This document shows, in pieces, positions 33,915 to 42,344 of a stretch of 48,678 nt of DNA. The stretch's first letter is position 1; the number at the start of each line of letters is the position of its first letter. Both the position numbers and the translations under genes were made by a program. Under the pieces are notes generated by a model. That model had not been told where the DNA came from, did no database searches, and saw only the letters and a program-made list of their open reading frames with translations. The stretch spans positions 1 to 48,678 of the forward strand of contig JAFQES010000009.1 of assembly GCA_017398945.1 (NCBI GenBank). The letters run 5' to 3'. The stretch comes from Bacilli bacterium (GTDB lineage: Bacteria > Bacillota_I > Bacilli_A > RF39 > UBA660).

Positions 33915-35656
33915 CATTCTAAAATAGCTTTAATTCTTCTTACGCCTGCACTGGAAGCTTCCTCTTTTTTGATTTTAAATGTTCCTAAAACTCTTGTGTT
34001 TTTTACGTGTGGTCCACCACATAATTCTTTTGATATATTTCCAATTGAATAAACCGTAACTCGATCTGGATATTTTTCAACAAACATACACTCTGCTCCA
34101 CTTGCTATAGCCTCATCTTTATTCATTTCTTCGCTTGTTACGTCAATTTCTTCTTTTATCCACTTGTTAACTAATTCTTCTATATTTTGTTTTTCTTCAT
34201 CAGTTAATTTATGATCACAATTAAAATCAAAGCGCATTCTTTCATCAGTTATATTAGAACCTCTTTGATGAATATCTGAGGAAACTACAACTTTTAAAGC
34301 TGCATTAAGTAAGTGAGTAGCAGTATGATATTTAGTTTCTATTTCAGAATTTCCAGCCAATCCTCCTTTAAATTTACCTTGAGATGAAGTTCTAGACAAT
34401 TCTTGATGGGCTTTAAACTTAAGAGCAAATCCTTCTATGTCCACTTTCAAACCTCGCTCTTTGGCAAGTTCTTCGGTTAATTCTAATGGAAATCCATAAG
34501 TATCAAACAAACGAAATGCTGTCTGTCCATCAATATTAATATTATCCCGAGTTGCTTTTTCAAATTCTCTTAATCCTTTTTCTAAAGTTCGATTAAATTT
34601 AATTTTTTCATTTTTTAATACTTCATATACAACTGACTCGTTATCAACTATTTCTGGATAATAAGCTTTATTTTTTTCAATAATTAATTTAGCAATTTTT
34701 TGTTCCCAATCACTATTGATATCAATATTTAACATTTTAGCATGTCTAATAGCTCTTCTAATTAATCTTCTTAAAATATAGCCTTGATCAGTATTACTTG
34801 GTTTAATCCCTGCTCGATCGGCGGCAATAAATACAGCTGTTCTTAAATGGTCAGCAATAATTCTCATGCTTGTTTTATTTTCTTCATATTTAATTTTGGA
34901 AATATTTGAAATTAGCTCTATAACATCTTTCCAAATGCTTGATTCATAATTGTCATTGACCCCTTCAAGAATAGCAGTCGTTCTTTCCACGCCCATTCCA
35001 GTATCTACATTTTTTTTGGGAAGTTCTGTCACGTCACCATTAGCGTCTTTATAGTACTCCATAAAAACATTGTTCCATATTTCAACCCAACGTTCATCTT
35101 CCGGGTCAAAGCTCTCTGGTATATTATCTTCGCTTCTAAAATAAAAGATTTCGGTATCGGGTCCACACGGTCCAGATTCGCCAGCAATCCAAAAATTATC
35201 TTCAATAGTCTTAGCAATTTTTGATGATGAAATCCCCAAACTTAACCATTTATTATAACTAATTTCATCAAAGGGAATATCTTTATTTCCCGCAAAAACA
35301 GTAACAGCCAATTTATCTACCGGAATATTTAACACCTTAGTTAAAAACTCCAAACTCCACTCAATACTTTCTTCCTTGAAGTAGTCCCCCAAACTCCAGT
35401 TACCTAACATTTCAAAAAAAGTATGATGAGTTGTATCTCCTGTAGCGTCTAAATCATTAGTTCTAATACATTTTTGATAATCACATAATCTAGTTCCATA
35501 AGGATGAGGTTGCCCCATTAAGTACGGAACTAAAGGTTGCATTCCTGCAACATTAAATAAAACAGATGGATCATTTTCAGGTACTACTGGAGCACTCGGA
35601 ATTTGCTTGTGACCCTTACTAACAAAAAAGTTTATATACAAATCTTTTAAATTCAT
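33914..35656 (-). CDS. alaS: alanyl-tRNA synthetase, short form without C-Ala domain
   Basis: 580 residues, against about 870 for usual bacterial AlaRS. The class II catalytic core (FVSKGHKQIPSAP, HHTFFEMLGNWSLGDYFK, GPCGPDTEI) and the tRNA-recognition domain to about 400 are followed by a short linker and an editing domain with both zinc motifs: HTATHLLNAAL near 460 and ELCGGPH near 550. The protein ends right after the editing domain (EEASSAGVRRIKAILE), so the C-terminal dimerising C-Ala domain is missing. The frame and stop are clean and a terminator follows, so this is a natural short form rather than a truncation. Its ribosome binding site GAGGAG lies in the end of the upstream kinase gene. 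Confidence 0.94.
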   Translation of the reverse strand: MNLKDLYINFFVSKGHKQIPSAPVVPENDPSVLFNVAGMQPLVPYLMGQPHPYGTRLCDYQKCIRTNDLDATGDTTHHTFFEMLGNWSLGDYFKEESIEWSLEFLTKVLNIPVDKLAVTVFAGNKDIPFDEISYNKWLSLGISSSKIAKTIEDNFWIAGESGPCGPDTEIFYFRSEDNIPESFDPEDERWVEIWNNVFMEYYKDANGDVTELPKKNVDTGMGVERTTAILEGVNDNYESSIWKDVIELISNISKIKYEENKTSMRIIADHLRTAVFIAADRAGIKPSNTDQGYILRRLIRRAIRHAKMLNIDINSDWEQKIAKLIIEKNKAYYPEIVDNESVVYEVLKNEKIKFNRTLEKGLREFEKATRDNINIDGQTAFRLFDTYGFPLELTEELAKERGLKVDIEGFALKFKAHQELSRTSSQGKFKGGLAGNSEIETKYHTATHLLNAALKVVVSSDIHQRGSNITDERMRFDFNCDHKLTDEEKQNIEELVNKWIKEEIDVTSEEMNKDEAIASGAECMFVEKYPDRVTVYSIGNISKELCGGPHVKNTRVLGTFKIKKEEASSAGVRRIKAILE

Positions 35657-35658
35657 TT

Positions 35659-36186
35659 TTACTTCTCCTCTAATATTCTAAATAAATCCTCTTTTAAAGT
35701 TGTTAAATTATTATTGACTAGAGTATAATCAAATCCGTTGTAACTTTCTAAAGCGGTTTCTGTTGGATGAATTTGTTCTTCAATTGTTAATGAACTCTTA
35801 CCAAATTGATTAATAACTAAAAAGCTTGTTACATCATCAAAATTCTTTTTAATTTCTTCAATTTCTTCCGGTAGTCTTATATCGTCAATTATACAAATAT
35901 CAGCATCCCTTTCATAAATTCTTATATCATCAATTATTCGATCAATAAAAAAGTATGGCATGTTTAAATCATGTCTAATATATGACCCTAAATCTTGCAA
36001 AAATTTTCGGGGTTTATTGTTCTCATTACCATCCCAATCAACCATTTCTTTCGCATACATTTTTAAGTATTTACTATAACCAGTTATAATTGAATTTTCT
36101 TTTTTATAAATATAAAATTCTTTAATCATTTTGGCAATTTCAGCTTTACCACTTCCTGCTTTCCCTGCTATCAAAAATATTTTCAT
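35659..36186 (-). CDS. P-loop nucleotide/nucleoside kinase-like protein in the alaS operon
   Basis: 175 residues. A Walker A-like loop GKAGSGKAE (residues 8-16) opens the protein. The usual Ser/Thr or Asp after the Lys is Ala15, which is odd. Later CIIDDIRLPEEIEEIKK (near 97) resembles the Walker B/DR region of deoxynucleoside monophosphate kinases and phosphomevalonate-kinase-like P-loop proteins. The substrate is unknown. It is the first gene after the alanine T-box, ends 2 bases before alaS and shares its transcript. Ribosome binding site AAAGGAGAGAGG. Confidence 0.8.
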   Translation of the reverse strand: MKIFLIAGKAGSGKAEIAKMIKEFYIYKKENSIITGYSKYLKMYAKEMVDWDGNENNKPRKFLQDLGSYIRHDLNMPYFFIDRIIDDIRIYERDADICIIDDIRLPEEIEEIKKNFDDVTSFLVINQFGKSSLTIEEQIHPTETALESYNGFDYTLVNNNLTTLKEDLFRILEEK

Positions 36187-36202
36187 AATTCCTCTCTCCT
36201 TT

Positions 36203-36392
36203 AAAAAACCACACTATTTGCCAAGGAGCAAATAATGCGGTACCATCCTTTGTTTTACTTAATTACTGATAACGGTTTTAACCGATTAATCTCTTAAAGC
36301 AGCAAAATAATTACTCTAGTATTAGTTTACACCATCCACTAACTCTCTTTTAACTTTTTGTAATTATTCATCTTTAATCATTGATTAATTTC
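36203..36392 (-). promoter_or_regulatory. T-box leader, alanine-specific (tRNA-Ala sensing)
   Basis: Minus strand, 5' to 3': a K-turn-like AGATGAATAATTAC (about 36374-36361), the stem I distal region AGAGAGTTAGTGGATGGTG (about 36347-36329), the specifier region with GCTGCT (36303-36298, Ala codon GCU), the T-box core GGATGGTACCGCA (about 36248-36236), and a terminator of 13 bp (36228-36240 with 36209-36221, loop 36222-36227) followed by TTTTTT. Uncharged tRNA-Ala would stabilise the antiterminator and switch on the kinase-alaS operon. The codon agrees with the gene controlled. Confidence 0.92.
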
Positions 36393-36398
36393 ATAATA

Positions 36399-36427
36399 AT
36401 TTTAGCATCATTAATGCTTTTATTCAA
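36399..36427 (-). promoter_or_regulatory. promoter of the T-box operon
   Basis: Minus strand: -35 TTGAAT (36422-36427), 17-base spacer, -10 TAAAAT (36399-36404) with an extended TGC upstream. It sits just past the stop of the AI-2E exporter gene. Confidence 0.75.
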
Positions 36428-36434
36428 TATTTAA

Positions 36435-37559
36435 TTAAATCTTAGCGTACTTGTTTTTAACAAAATTTAACATAACTTTTAAAATAGCAAGACATGGTGT
36501 CGCAAAAACCATTCCAATTATTCCAAAGAAATGCCCAAATATTAACAACCCAATTATAATTGTTACCGGGTGTAATTGAACAGCTTTACTCATTACAACT
36601 GGCTGTAAAACATAACTTTCTACAAGTTGAACAATTATACATATTATTAAAACCGAAAATCCAATTACAGGTCCTTGACTAAAGCCCATTAATGTTGCTG
36701 CCGCTCCACCAATATATGGTCCAATATATGGTATTAAGTCAGTCAATCCACATAATAGTCCAAATAAAAGAGGGGCTTCAAGTCCTACAATAGTAAAACC
36801 AACAGTATCAGTTACAAATACCATTAAAGCAACTAGTAGTGTACCATTAACACTTTTTCTAACTTCTGCCCCAATTGTATTTAAAAGAGTTTCTATCTCA
36901 TAACGATTCTTTTTAGGAATGATGTTTACAAAAAAGTTCGCTACTTTATCAAAATCAAACAACATATATAAGCCGACTACTAAACCAATGACTATAGTTC
37001 CAATTCCAGAAAATAAATTTACAATTATATTTAAAAGTAAATTTGGTAATTGCGTTGTATATCCAATAACAGCACTTTCTAGATTTATAATAATATTATC
37101 CTTGACAGTTGTTAAATCAATCGTTTCTGTATTAAAACTCATGATAAATTCATTTAAAATATCATTTCCTTTTTGTAAAGCAGTAGGAATAATAGCTACT
37201 AAATCATTAATTTGTGAATATAAAACCGGAATAAATACCCGAATAAAGACCATTATAAAAACTAAAAAAACTAAATAAACCATTAAAGCACTCAATATCC
37301 GCGATAGTCCTTTTGATGTTAAATTTTTTACTAACGGATTAAATAACCAAGCAATTATAAAACCTATAAATAATGGCGAAATTACTTTTAAAATACTAAT
37401 CAAAAAATCAGGTAATCCCAAATACATTGCTAGAAATACCCCAGCACATACAATTCCGACAATTAGAACAATGTATAATACTTTTAAAATCTTTTTTGAA
37501 AGTGAAATCACATCATTTAGTTCTTCTTTATTTAATTCTTTTTTCTTTTTTTCTTTCAT
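36435..37559 (-). CDS. AI-2E family (PF01594) membrane transporter
   Basis: 374 residues. A basic, Lys-rich N-terminus precedes about eight membrane helices: two pairs before residue 115, a long periplasm-facing amphipathic section (about 115-200, SQINDLVAIIPTALQKGNDIL), then a C-terminal block with the family signature region FGLLCGLTDLIPYIGPYIGGAAATL and VLQPVVMSKAVQLHP near 335. Members export autoinducer-2 in some bacteria and act as Na+/H+ antiporters in others, so the substrate cannot be named. The ATG at 37559 has AGAAGGG upstream; a TATAAT lies about 20 bases farther. Confidence 0.93.
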   Translation of the reverse strand: MKEKKKKELNKEELNDVISLSKKILKVLYIVLIVGIVCAGVFLAMYLGLPDFLISILKVISPLFIGFIIAWLFNPLVKNLTSKGLSRILSALMVYLVFLVFIMVFIRVFIPVLYSQINDLVAIIPTALQKGNDILNEFIMSFNTETIDLTTVKDNIIINLESAVIGYTTQLPNLLLNIIVNLFSGIGTIVIGLVVGLYMLFDFDKVANFFVNIIPKKNRYEIETLLNTIGAEVRKSVNGTLLVALMVFVTDTVGFTIVGLEAPLLFGLLCGLTDLIPYIGPYIGGAAATLMGFSQGPVIGFSVLIICIIVQLVESYVLQPVVMSKAVQLHPVTIIIGLLIFGHFFGIIGMVFATPCLAILKVMLNFVKNKYAKI

Positions 37560-37614
37560 TACATCAAATCCCTTCTTATAAATTATAACAAACTTAAAAG
37601 ATATTTAAAAGCTT

Positions 37615-37938
37615 TTACCAAAATAATGTTTTAATTATGTCAAATATGCCACTTAATCCTTTAGTTAACGTCTTAGCTAAAGTATTAGTTATTTTATTAC
37701 CAAATCTAGAAATGCTATTTGAATAATCAACTTCTTTTTTTTTCAAATAGGAATCTAAATTTATAACCTTATTATTTTTAACATCTTCTTCAAAAGCTTT
37801 AATTTTCTCGTTGGTTAAATTTACTTCTTTATCTATCTTAGTTTCATAATAGCCACTTTCTAATGCAATATATAAAGCAATAAAAACAAAAAATAAAAGA
37901 GACAATAATTTAAAAAATAAATTGTTTTTTTTCTTCAT
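37615..37938 (-). CDS. yqxA: YqxA-like membrane protein of the gpr-spoIIP cluster
   Basis: 107 residues. One N-terminal membrane helix (about 8-26, FFKLLSLLFFVFIALYIAL), a charged middle, and an amphipathic end with KTLTKGLSGIFDIIKTLF. Sequence alone would not name it. Its position directly after spoIIP (start abuts the spoIIP stop) and the length (about 112 in Bacillus) match YqxA, which in Bacillus also follows gpr-spoIIP. Function is unknown. Ribosome binding site AAGGAG lies in the spoIIP end. Confidence 0.7.
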   Translation of the reverse strand: MKKKNNLFFKLLSLLFFVFIALYIALESGYYETKIDKEVNLTNEKIKAFEEDVKNNKVINLDSYLKKKEVDYSNSISRFGNKITNTLAKTLTKGLSGIFDIIKTLFW

Positions 37939-38877
37939 TTAAATCTCCTTGACATACTCATATATAGTATCTGCTAAAACATCTATTGTGTTTTTTACTT
38001 CATCAATGTAATTATATTGCCCTCCTATTTCAATTAGAAATGTATTATTGCTAAAATCCTGATTATAAACCCCATTTACATTTTGTCCGGTCTTTTTTAA
38101 AACCCCTCTTGTTAAACTTGGATTGATCCTTTTTATTTTTTCATTTAATAAATTTGCTTGATTAAAATTAAATTCATAATTAGCATAATCTAATCCAACA
38201 ACAAATAAAACTCTAGCATAACTTTTTTTATCTATTTTAGTAGTAGTCTTTTCATATTTAGAAGAATCACGATGTATATCGATAAAGTATTTTAGACTTG
38301 GATAATTTTTCTTAGCTTCTTCTAATAGTATTCTGCTAGCTTTATATGAAGATTTATATGTCCAATTATTTTCATTTAAAACTTCTTTTATATTAGCGGT
38401 TTCAACAATAGTAGGAATTCCTAAGTCATTTAATTTCTCCCTTAGCATATAACTGGCTAACATAACTGTAGGACTAATGTTATAAGCCATTAATACTTCT
38501 TTACTATAACTTTCCGTTTGATGCGAATTATATATATATACTAATGGTTCATTTAATTTTGCAGGAGCTGGATCAACTATATAATCTCCCATTACATCTT
38601 CAGTTTTTTCTATGTTTTTTTTAGCCAAATCAATTCCTAAAGAATACTTAAAAAGAAATTCTGTACTATTTAAACTAACTATATCTTTTAGATTTATTGT
38701 ATTATCAAAATTAGTATCTAATAAAAAATTAATAATTGTTTCGTCGTTAATTTTATTTTGGATTTTATTATACAAAAAATTAAAAAAACAAAAAAAAGTA
38801 ATTATGCTTATTAATACGAACAAACTTAATTTTACTTTGAATTTTAATTTTCTTTTAGGCACAAATTTTTTTTTCAT
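37939..38877 (-). CDS. spoIIP: SpoIIP-type spore-engulfment peptidoglycan hydrolase
   Basis: 312 residues from the ATG at 38877 (a GTG at 38886 also fits); Bacillus SpoIIP has about 401. A membrane helix (about 13-33) is followed by the amidase domain: VYIYNSHQTESYS near 130 (first zinc ligand and the family HxxE), FIDIHRDSSKYEKTTTKI near 200, TRGVLKKTGQNVNGVYNQDF and FLIEIGGQYN. SpoIIP cuts stem peptides and glycan so the mother-cell membrane can engulf the forespore. It is one of the conserved sporulation genes and has no known vegetative role. Gene order gpr-spoIIP-yqxA beside rpsT is as in Bacillus. Confidence 0.92.
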   Translation of the reverse strand: MKKKFVPKRKLKFKVKLSLFVLISIITFFCFFNFLYNKIQNKINDETIINFLLDTNFDNTINLKDIVSLNSTEFLFKYSLGIDLAKKNIEKTEDVMGDYIVDPAPAKLNEPLVYIYNSHQTESYSKEVLMAYNISPTVMLASYMLREKLNDLGIPTIVETANIKEVLNENNWTYKSSYKASRILLEEAKKNYPSLKYFIDIHRDSSKYEKTTTKIDKKSYARVLFVVGLDYANYEFNFNQANLLNEKIKRINPSLTRGVLKKTGQNVNGVYNQDFSNNTFLIEIGGQYNYIDEVKNTIDVLADTIYEYVKEI

Positions 38878-38928
38878 ATCAATCACATAATTATTTTATA
38901 GCTATTAATAAAAATAATCTGTCGAAAT

Positions 38929-39657
38929 CTAATCGATAAATATCTTATTTAAACAATTGGCAACTAAACTGCTATAATCTTCTACTATTTGATTAACATT
39001 AGGGCTTGTTAAAATATTTTTTTCATATTCATAGGCCAAAGTTACACCAATAGAAATAAGCGGTATATTAAAAGTGTTTTTATCAATTTGGCGATTATCT
39101 TTCAAATAAATACCCGGTATTATTCCCCCATCATTAACTTCAATACAACTATCCAAATTATTTAAATCCTTAGTTAAAAGTGAATCTATGATAATTAAAC
39201 AATTTGGCTTTAAATAATCTACTACCATTTTTATAAGTGAAAAACTGCTTATTCCGGTTTTATCAGTGATTTCGGGATTAAATAAAGCTATTTTAGGAAG
39301 CGTTAAAAAATCATTGTAATGATTAGTAGCAATTATTTTATTAGTAGTTCTAATGCCTAAGGAATCACATGGTATACTAGAGTTTCCTAGTCCAACAATT
39401 AAAACCTTCTTTACTTTATATTTATTTAAAATAGTTTTAGTAATCCTAAAAAAGTCTTTTTCCAAAGTTTTAATTATATTGTTTTTATTTAAAGTTTTTA
39501 GGACATAGTAATCTCCAACACTTCTTTGATAATCTTTTTTATTATTATCATCTATTTTATAATAATAAATTTCTTTATTACTACTTTTTTTATAATCAAT
39601 TAGATCTTTATTATCTTTTTTTAATGTTGCTAAGTCTAATACTAATTTGTTTTTCAT
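38929..39657 (-). CDS. gpr: germination protease GPR (SASP-degrading)
   Basis: 242 residues from the ATG at 39657, with GGTGAT just upstream; the open frame continues 16 codons farther without a ribosome binding site. Bacillus GPR has about 370 residues, so this one is short. The core is clear: VLIVGLGNSSIPCDSLGIRT and CLIIIDSLLTKDL carry the two catalytic Asp, and the stretch VNDGGIIPGIYLKDNR plus PLISIGVTLAYE match the family. GPR degrades the small acid-soluble DNA-binding proteins during germination. It is divergent from rpsT, as in Bacillus. Confidence 0.9.
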   Translation of the reverse strand: MKNKLVLDLATLKKDNKDLIDYKKSSNKEIYYYKIDDNNKKDYQRSVGDYYVLKTLNKNNIIKTLEKDFFRITKTILNKYKVKKVLIVGLGNSSIPCDSLGIRTTNKIIATNHYNDFLTLPKIALFNPEITDKTGISSFSLIKMVVDYLKPNCLIIIDSLLTKDLNNLDSCIEVNDGGIIPGIYLKDNRQIDKNTFNIPLISIGVTLAYEYEKNILTSPNVNQIVEDYSSLVANCLNKIFID

Positions 39658-39698
39658 ATTATCACCATTATTAATATGGAATATTTTGTACTTTATTA

Positions 39699-39727
39699 TT
39701 GCCAAAAATCAATTTTTCTGATAAAAT
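39699..39727 (+). promoter_or_regulatory. promoter of rpsT
   Basis: Plus strand: -35 TTGCCA (39699-39704), 17-base spacer, -10 TAAAAT (39722-39727). A GGAAGGAG ribosome binding site precedes the ATG at 39758. Confidence 0.75.
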
Positions 39728-39757
39728 GTTTAATGAATTTACAGGAAGGAGATAACT

Positions 39758-40021
39758 ATGCCAAATATTAAGAGCTCAAAGAAAGCTGTAAAAGTAATAG
39801 CTAAGAAAACAGAAAACAATCATGAGTTAAAAGCTCGTATTAAAAACTTAATTAAAAATTGTGAAAAAGCTATTGCAGCATCAGATAAAGAAACTGCTGA
39901 TAGTTTATACAAAGATATTCAAAAGAATATCGATAAAGCAGTTAGTAAAGGGTTAGTTAAATCTAATACTGCTGATCGTCAAAAAGCAAGACTAAATTTA
40001 AAAGTTAAAAATATGAAGTAA
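39758..40021 (+). CDS. rpsT: 30S ribosomal protein bS20
   Basis: 87 residues, the usual length. The N-terminus (PNIKSSKKAVKV) and helical body (NHELKARIKNLIKN, DIQKNIDKAVSKGLVKSNTA, DRQKARLNLKV) are typical bS20, an early 16S rRNA-binding protein. It is on the plus strand, with its own promoter and a terminator made partly of its last two codons. Confidence 0.98.
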   Translation: MPNIKSSKKAVKVIAKKTENNHELKARIKNLIKNCEKAIAASDKETADSLYKDIQKNIDKAVSKGLVKSNTADRQKARLNLKVKNMK

Positions 40022-40042
40022 TAATTGTTTACTTCATTTTTT
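40013..40042 (+). terminator. terminator of rpsT
   Basis: Perfect 9-bp stem ATGAAGTAA/TTACTTCAT (40013-40021, 40029-40037) and a run of T. The stem includes the stop codon. Confidence 0.88.
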
Positions 40043-40071
40043 AATGGTAAAATATTTATGGTGAATATATC

Positions 40072-41025
40072 ATGAAAAATAATTTTATTTTAGCTATAAT
40101 TTGTTGCATAATGATTTTGCTTTGTGTTTTTAATATTGATAGAATTTCTGAGAAAATCGTTAAGCTGCTTGATAATAATCCAGAAGTTGTTATTTTACCC
40201 GGAAATGAGTACTCAAAAACCGTGAATTATGAATTTGTGAGTATTAGTGATGATTATATACCATATAGTTATAATGATTTACTAGATATTTTATATTCGG
40301 CTATTAATAATGGTTGGGAGCAGTTTACATTTTATTGTCCAAGTGAATATAATGATTGTTTAAAGGATATTGAAAAAATAAGTAATGATTCACTTCTTTT
40401 GACTCATTTAAATAACTTTGTCCATCCTTTTAATAGTTTTACAAATTTAAAAACATCAATTTCTGAATCCGGAGAAATTAATTTAAAAATTAGTTATTTA
40501 TATACCAAAGAAGAAGAAGAATATATAATAGCTGAAATAAGAAAAATAATTAAAGAACAATTGACAGAAGGTTTAAGTGATTACGATAAAATAAAAATAT
40601 TGCATGATTATATTATTAATAATACAAAATATGATGTTATCAGAAATGAAACTGGTTCTAGTAATTATGAATCTTATAAAGCAACAGGGCTGTTAAAAGA
40701 GCACATAGCTACTTGCAATGGATATTCTGATGTTTTTGCTATTATATTAAGCGAACTAGGATATGATAATTATAAGGTTGCGACAACACCCGAAGAGATA
40801 TCATATGAATCTACCGGTCATGTTTGGAACGCTATTTGTATCGATAATAAATGGTTGCATATTGATTTAACTTGGGATGATCCAGTAAGTAAAGACAATA
40901 GTGATTATTTATACCACAAGTACTTTTTAGTTAACAATGAAGCTATGGCTGAAGCTGATAAAGGTGAAGTAAAAATAGAAGAACATAATTTTAACAAAGC
41001 AATTTATATTGAATTTATAGATTAA
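40072..41025 (+). CDS. membrane-anchored transglutaminase-like protein
   Basis: 317 residues. An N-terminal signal anchor (about 4-22, FILAIICCIMILLCVFNI) is followed by a helical region, then a transglutaminase-like cysteine protease fold (about 180-300). The catalytic triad appears as ATCNGYSDVFAIIL (Cys), GHVWNAI (His) and DLTWDD (Asp). Members of this family in Gram-positive bacteria act on cell-wall or surface peptides. The final segment (about 300-317) is a Lys/Glu-rich strand pair. The ribosome binding site GGTGAA lies 8 bases upstream. It may be transcribed by readthrough from rpsT. Confidence 0.88.
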   Translation: MKNNFILAIICCIMILLCVFNIDRISEKIVKLLDNNPEVVILPGNEYSKTVNYEFVSISDDYIPYSYNDLLDILYSAINNGWEQFTFYCPSEYNDCLKDIEKISNDSLLLTHLNNFVHPFNSFTNLKTSISESGEINLKISYLYTKEEEEYIIAEIRKIIKEQLTEGLSDYDKIKILHDYIINNTKYDVIRNETGSSNYESYKATGLLKEHIATCNGYSDVFAIILSELGYDNYKVATTPEEISYESTGHVWNAICIDNKWLHIDLTWDDPVSKDNSDYLYHKYFLVNNEAMAEADKGEVKIEEHNFNKAIYIEFID

Positions 41026-41028
41026 AAA

Positions 41029-41053
41029 AATTCCAAAAAATTGGAATTTTTTT
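41029..41053. terminator. bidirectional terminator
   Basis: Perfect 8-bp stem AATTCCAA/TTGGAATT (41029-41036, 41041-41048), loop AAAA, T runs on both strands, between the converging transglutaminase-like and 409-aa genes. Confidence 0.9.
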
Positions 41054-42281
41054 ATTTCAATATTCTATAAGGATTATCTTTAGTTCCGTCTCCTTCTACC
41101 TTTAAAGAAAACGATAAATTTATGACAGGTCTAACACCATTAGAAGTATTACCAGTAATGTTACTACTAATACTTCCATCATTTTTAATCACAAATGGAT
41201 AATAATTTTCGCCTTCAATTTGAGCGGAAGTCATTGTCCACCAATCACTATTTTTTTCATTGAATAAATAACTAGTTTTATTTTGATTTGCTATTCCTAA
41301 CCCAGCATATAACGCTTCATCTAAAGATAACAAACCAATCTTTGAAGTTATAACATCACCTTCACAATTAAAAGATGGTAGTTTTGCTATAAATATCCTA
41401 TTATATGCAGTATATAATTTTCCATCACTTGATAATTCGTTATCATAACAATATTTTCCTTCATAAATATAAGAGTCATGTTGGAATAAATTAACATCAT
41501 ACCATTCTTTTAACGAAACAGCAATTTTAGTATCATTGTAGCTATAGGCTTTATCATTAAACATTTGCAAAACTTCAAGATTCTCATCTAAAATAAGCCG
41601 TACGGTACCGTCACCATTGATTCTTACAATTCTCCATATTTTATCGGCAAAGAAAAAATAATTATTAACTACATTTCCTCTAAAATAGTATGTAATTCCT
41701 GAGTCATCTAAGTCGCTTATTAGTCCTTCAGCATTTATTGCAACGTCTTCCCCCACTTTAGTTTGAGTACTACTTTTAACTTCATTGTTATTGATAATTG
41801 TCTTGGCTATACGAGTATCTTCGATTACTTCTTCATTTATTTTAAGCTCAAAACTTATTTCTATATTGCTAGGATTATCAATTAAAATCTTATAATTATG
41901 AGTTTCATTTGGAACAATTTTAATACCGCTACTTATAACAGCCTCAGTTTGCTCTTTTAAATTTAGGTTTAAGTTATTACTTGTATAAGTATTAAGTTCA
42001 ATTTTTATTTTTTCACTATAATTTTTTATATTCACTAATTCTATATTATAAAATAACTCGTTAGTTGAATTATTAGTTACTGAAAAATTTATCGTTTTCG
42101 TATCTGAGTCAGTAATAATTTTATTTCCATCTAAGTAATTTACAGATAGATTTTTTAATTTAATGACAATTGCTTCTTTTTCTGAATTTTTATCATAGAA
42201 AAAATAACATATTCCCACACTTGAGGAGATAAGTATTAATAATAATATGACACATATAGCGAATTTATATTTCTTACTCAT
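41052..42281 (-). CDS. membrane-anchored surface protein with C-terminal WRIVRI/GVRPVINL module
   Basis: 409 residues. An N-terminal membrane helix (about 7-27, FAICVILLLILISSSVGICY) anchors it outside. Residues 40-165 look like an Ig-like beta domain rich in Asn/Thr/Ser. Residues about 195-405 contain FADKIWRIVRINGDGTVRLIL and NGVRPVINL, a pairing seen in many uncharacterised surface proteins of gut Firmicutes, with four Cys (for example KYCYDNE and SFNCEGD). I know no function for this module. The tail KVEGDGTKDNPYRI is typical of such proteins. It has its own strong promoter. Confidence 0.82.
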   Translation of the reverse strand: MSKKYKFAICVILLLILISSSVGICYFFYDKNSEKEAIVIKLKNLSVNYLDGNKIITDSDTKTINFSVTNNSTNELFYNIELVNIKNYSEKIKIELNTYTSNNLNLNLKEQTEAVISSGIKIVPNETHNYKILIDNPSNIEISFELKINEEVIEDTRIAKTIINNNEVKSSTQTKVGEDVAINAEGLISDLDDSGITYYFRGNVVNNYFFFADKIWRIVRINGDGTVRLILDENLEVLQMFNDKAYSYNDTKIAVSLKEWYDVNLFQHDSYIYEGKYCYDNELSSDGKLYTAYNRIFIAKLPSFNCEGDVITSKIGLLSLDEALYAGLGIANQNKTSYLFNEKNSDWWTMTSAQIEGENYYPFVIKNDGSISSNITGNTSNGVRPVINLSFSLKVEGDGTKDNPYRILK

Positions 42282-42303
42282 AATATCATCCTACTTTAAA
42301 ATA

Positions 42304-42332
42304 AGTATACTATTTTAATAATATGATGTCAA
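42304..42332 (-). promoter_or_regulatory. promoter of the 409-aa surface protein gene
   Basis: Minus strand: -35 TTGACA (42327-42332), 17-base spacer, -10 TATACT (42304-42309). The ribosome binding site AGGATGAT precedes the ATG at 42281. Confidence 0.8.
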
Positions 42333-42344
42333 TTTTAAAACATG

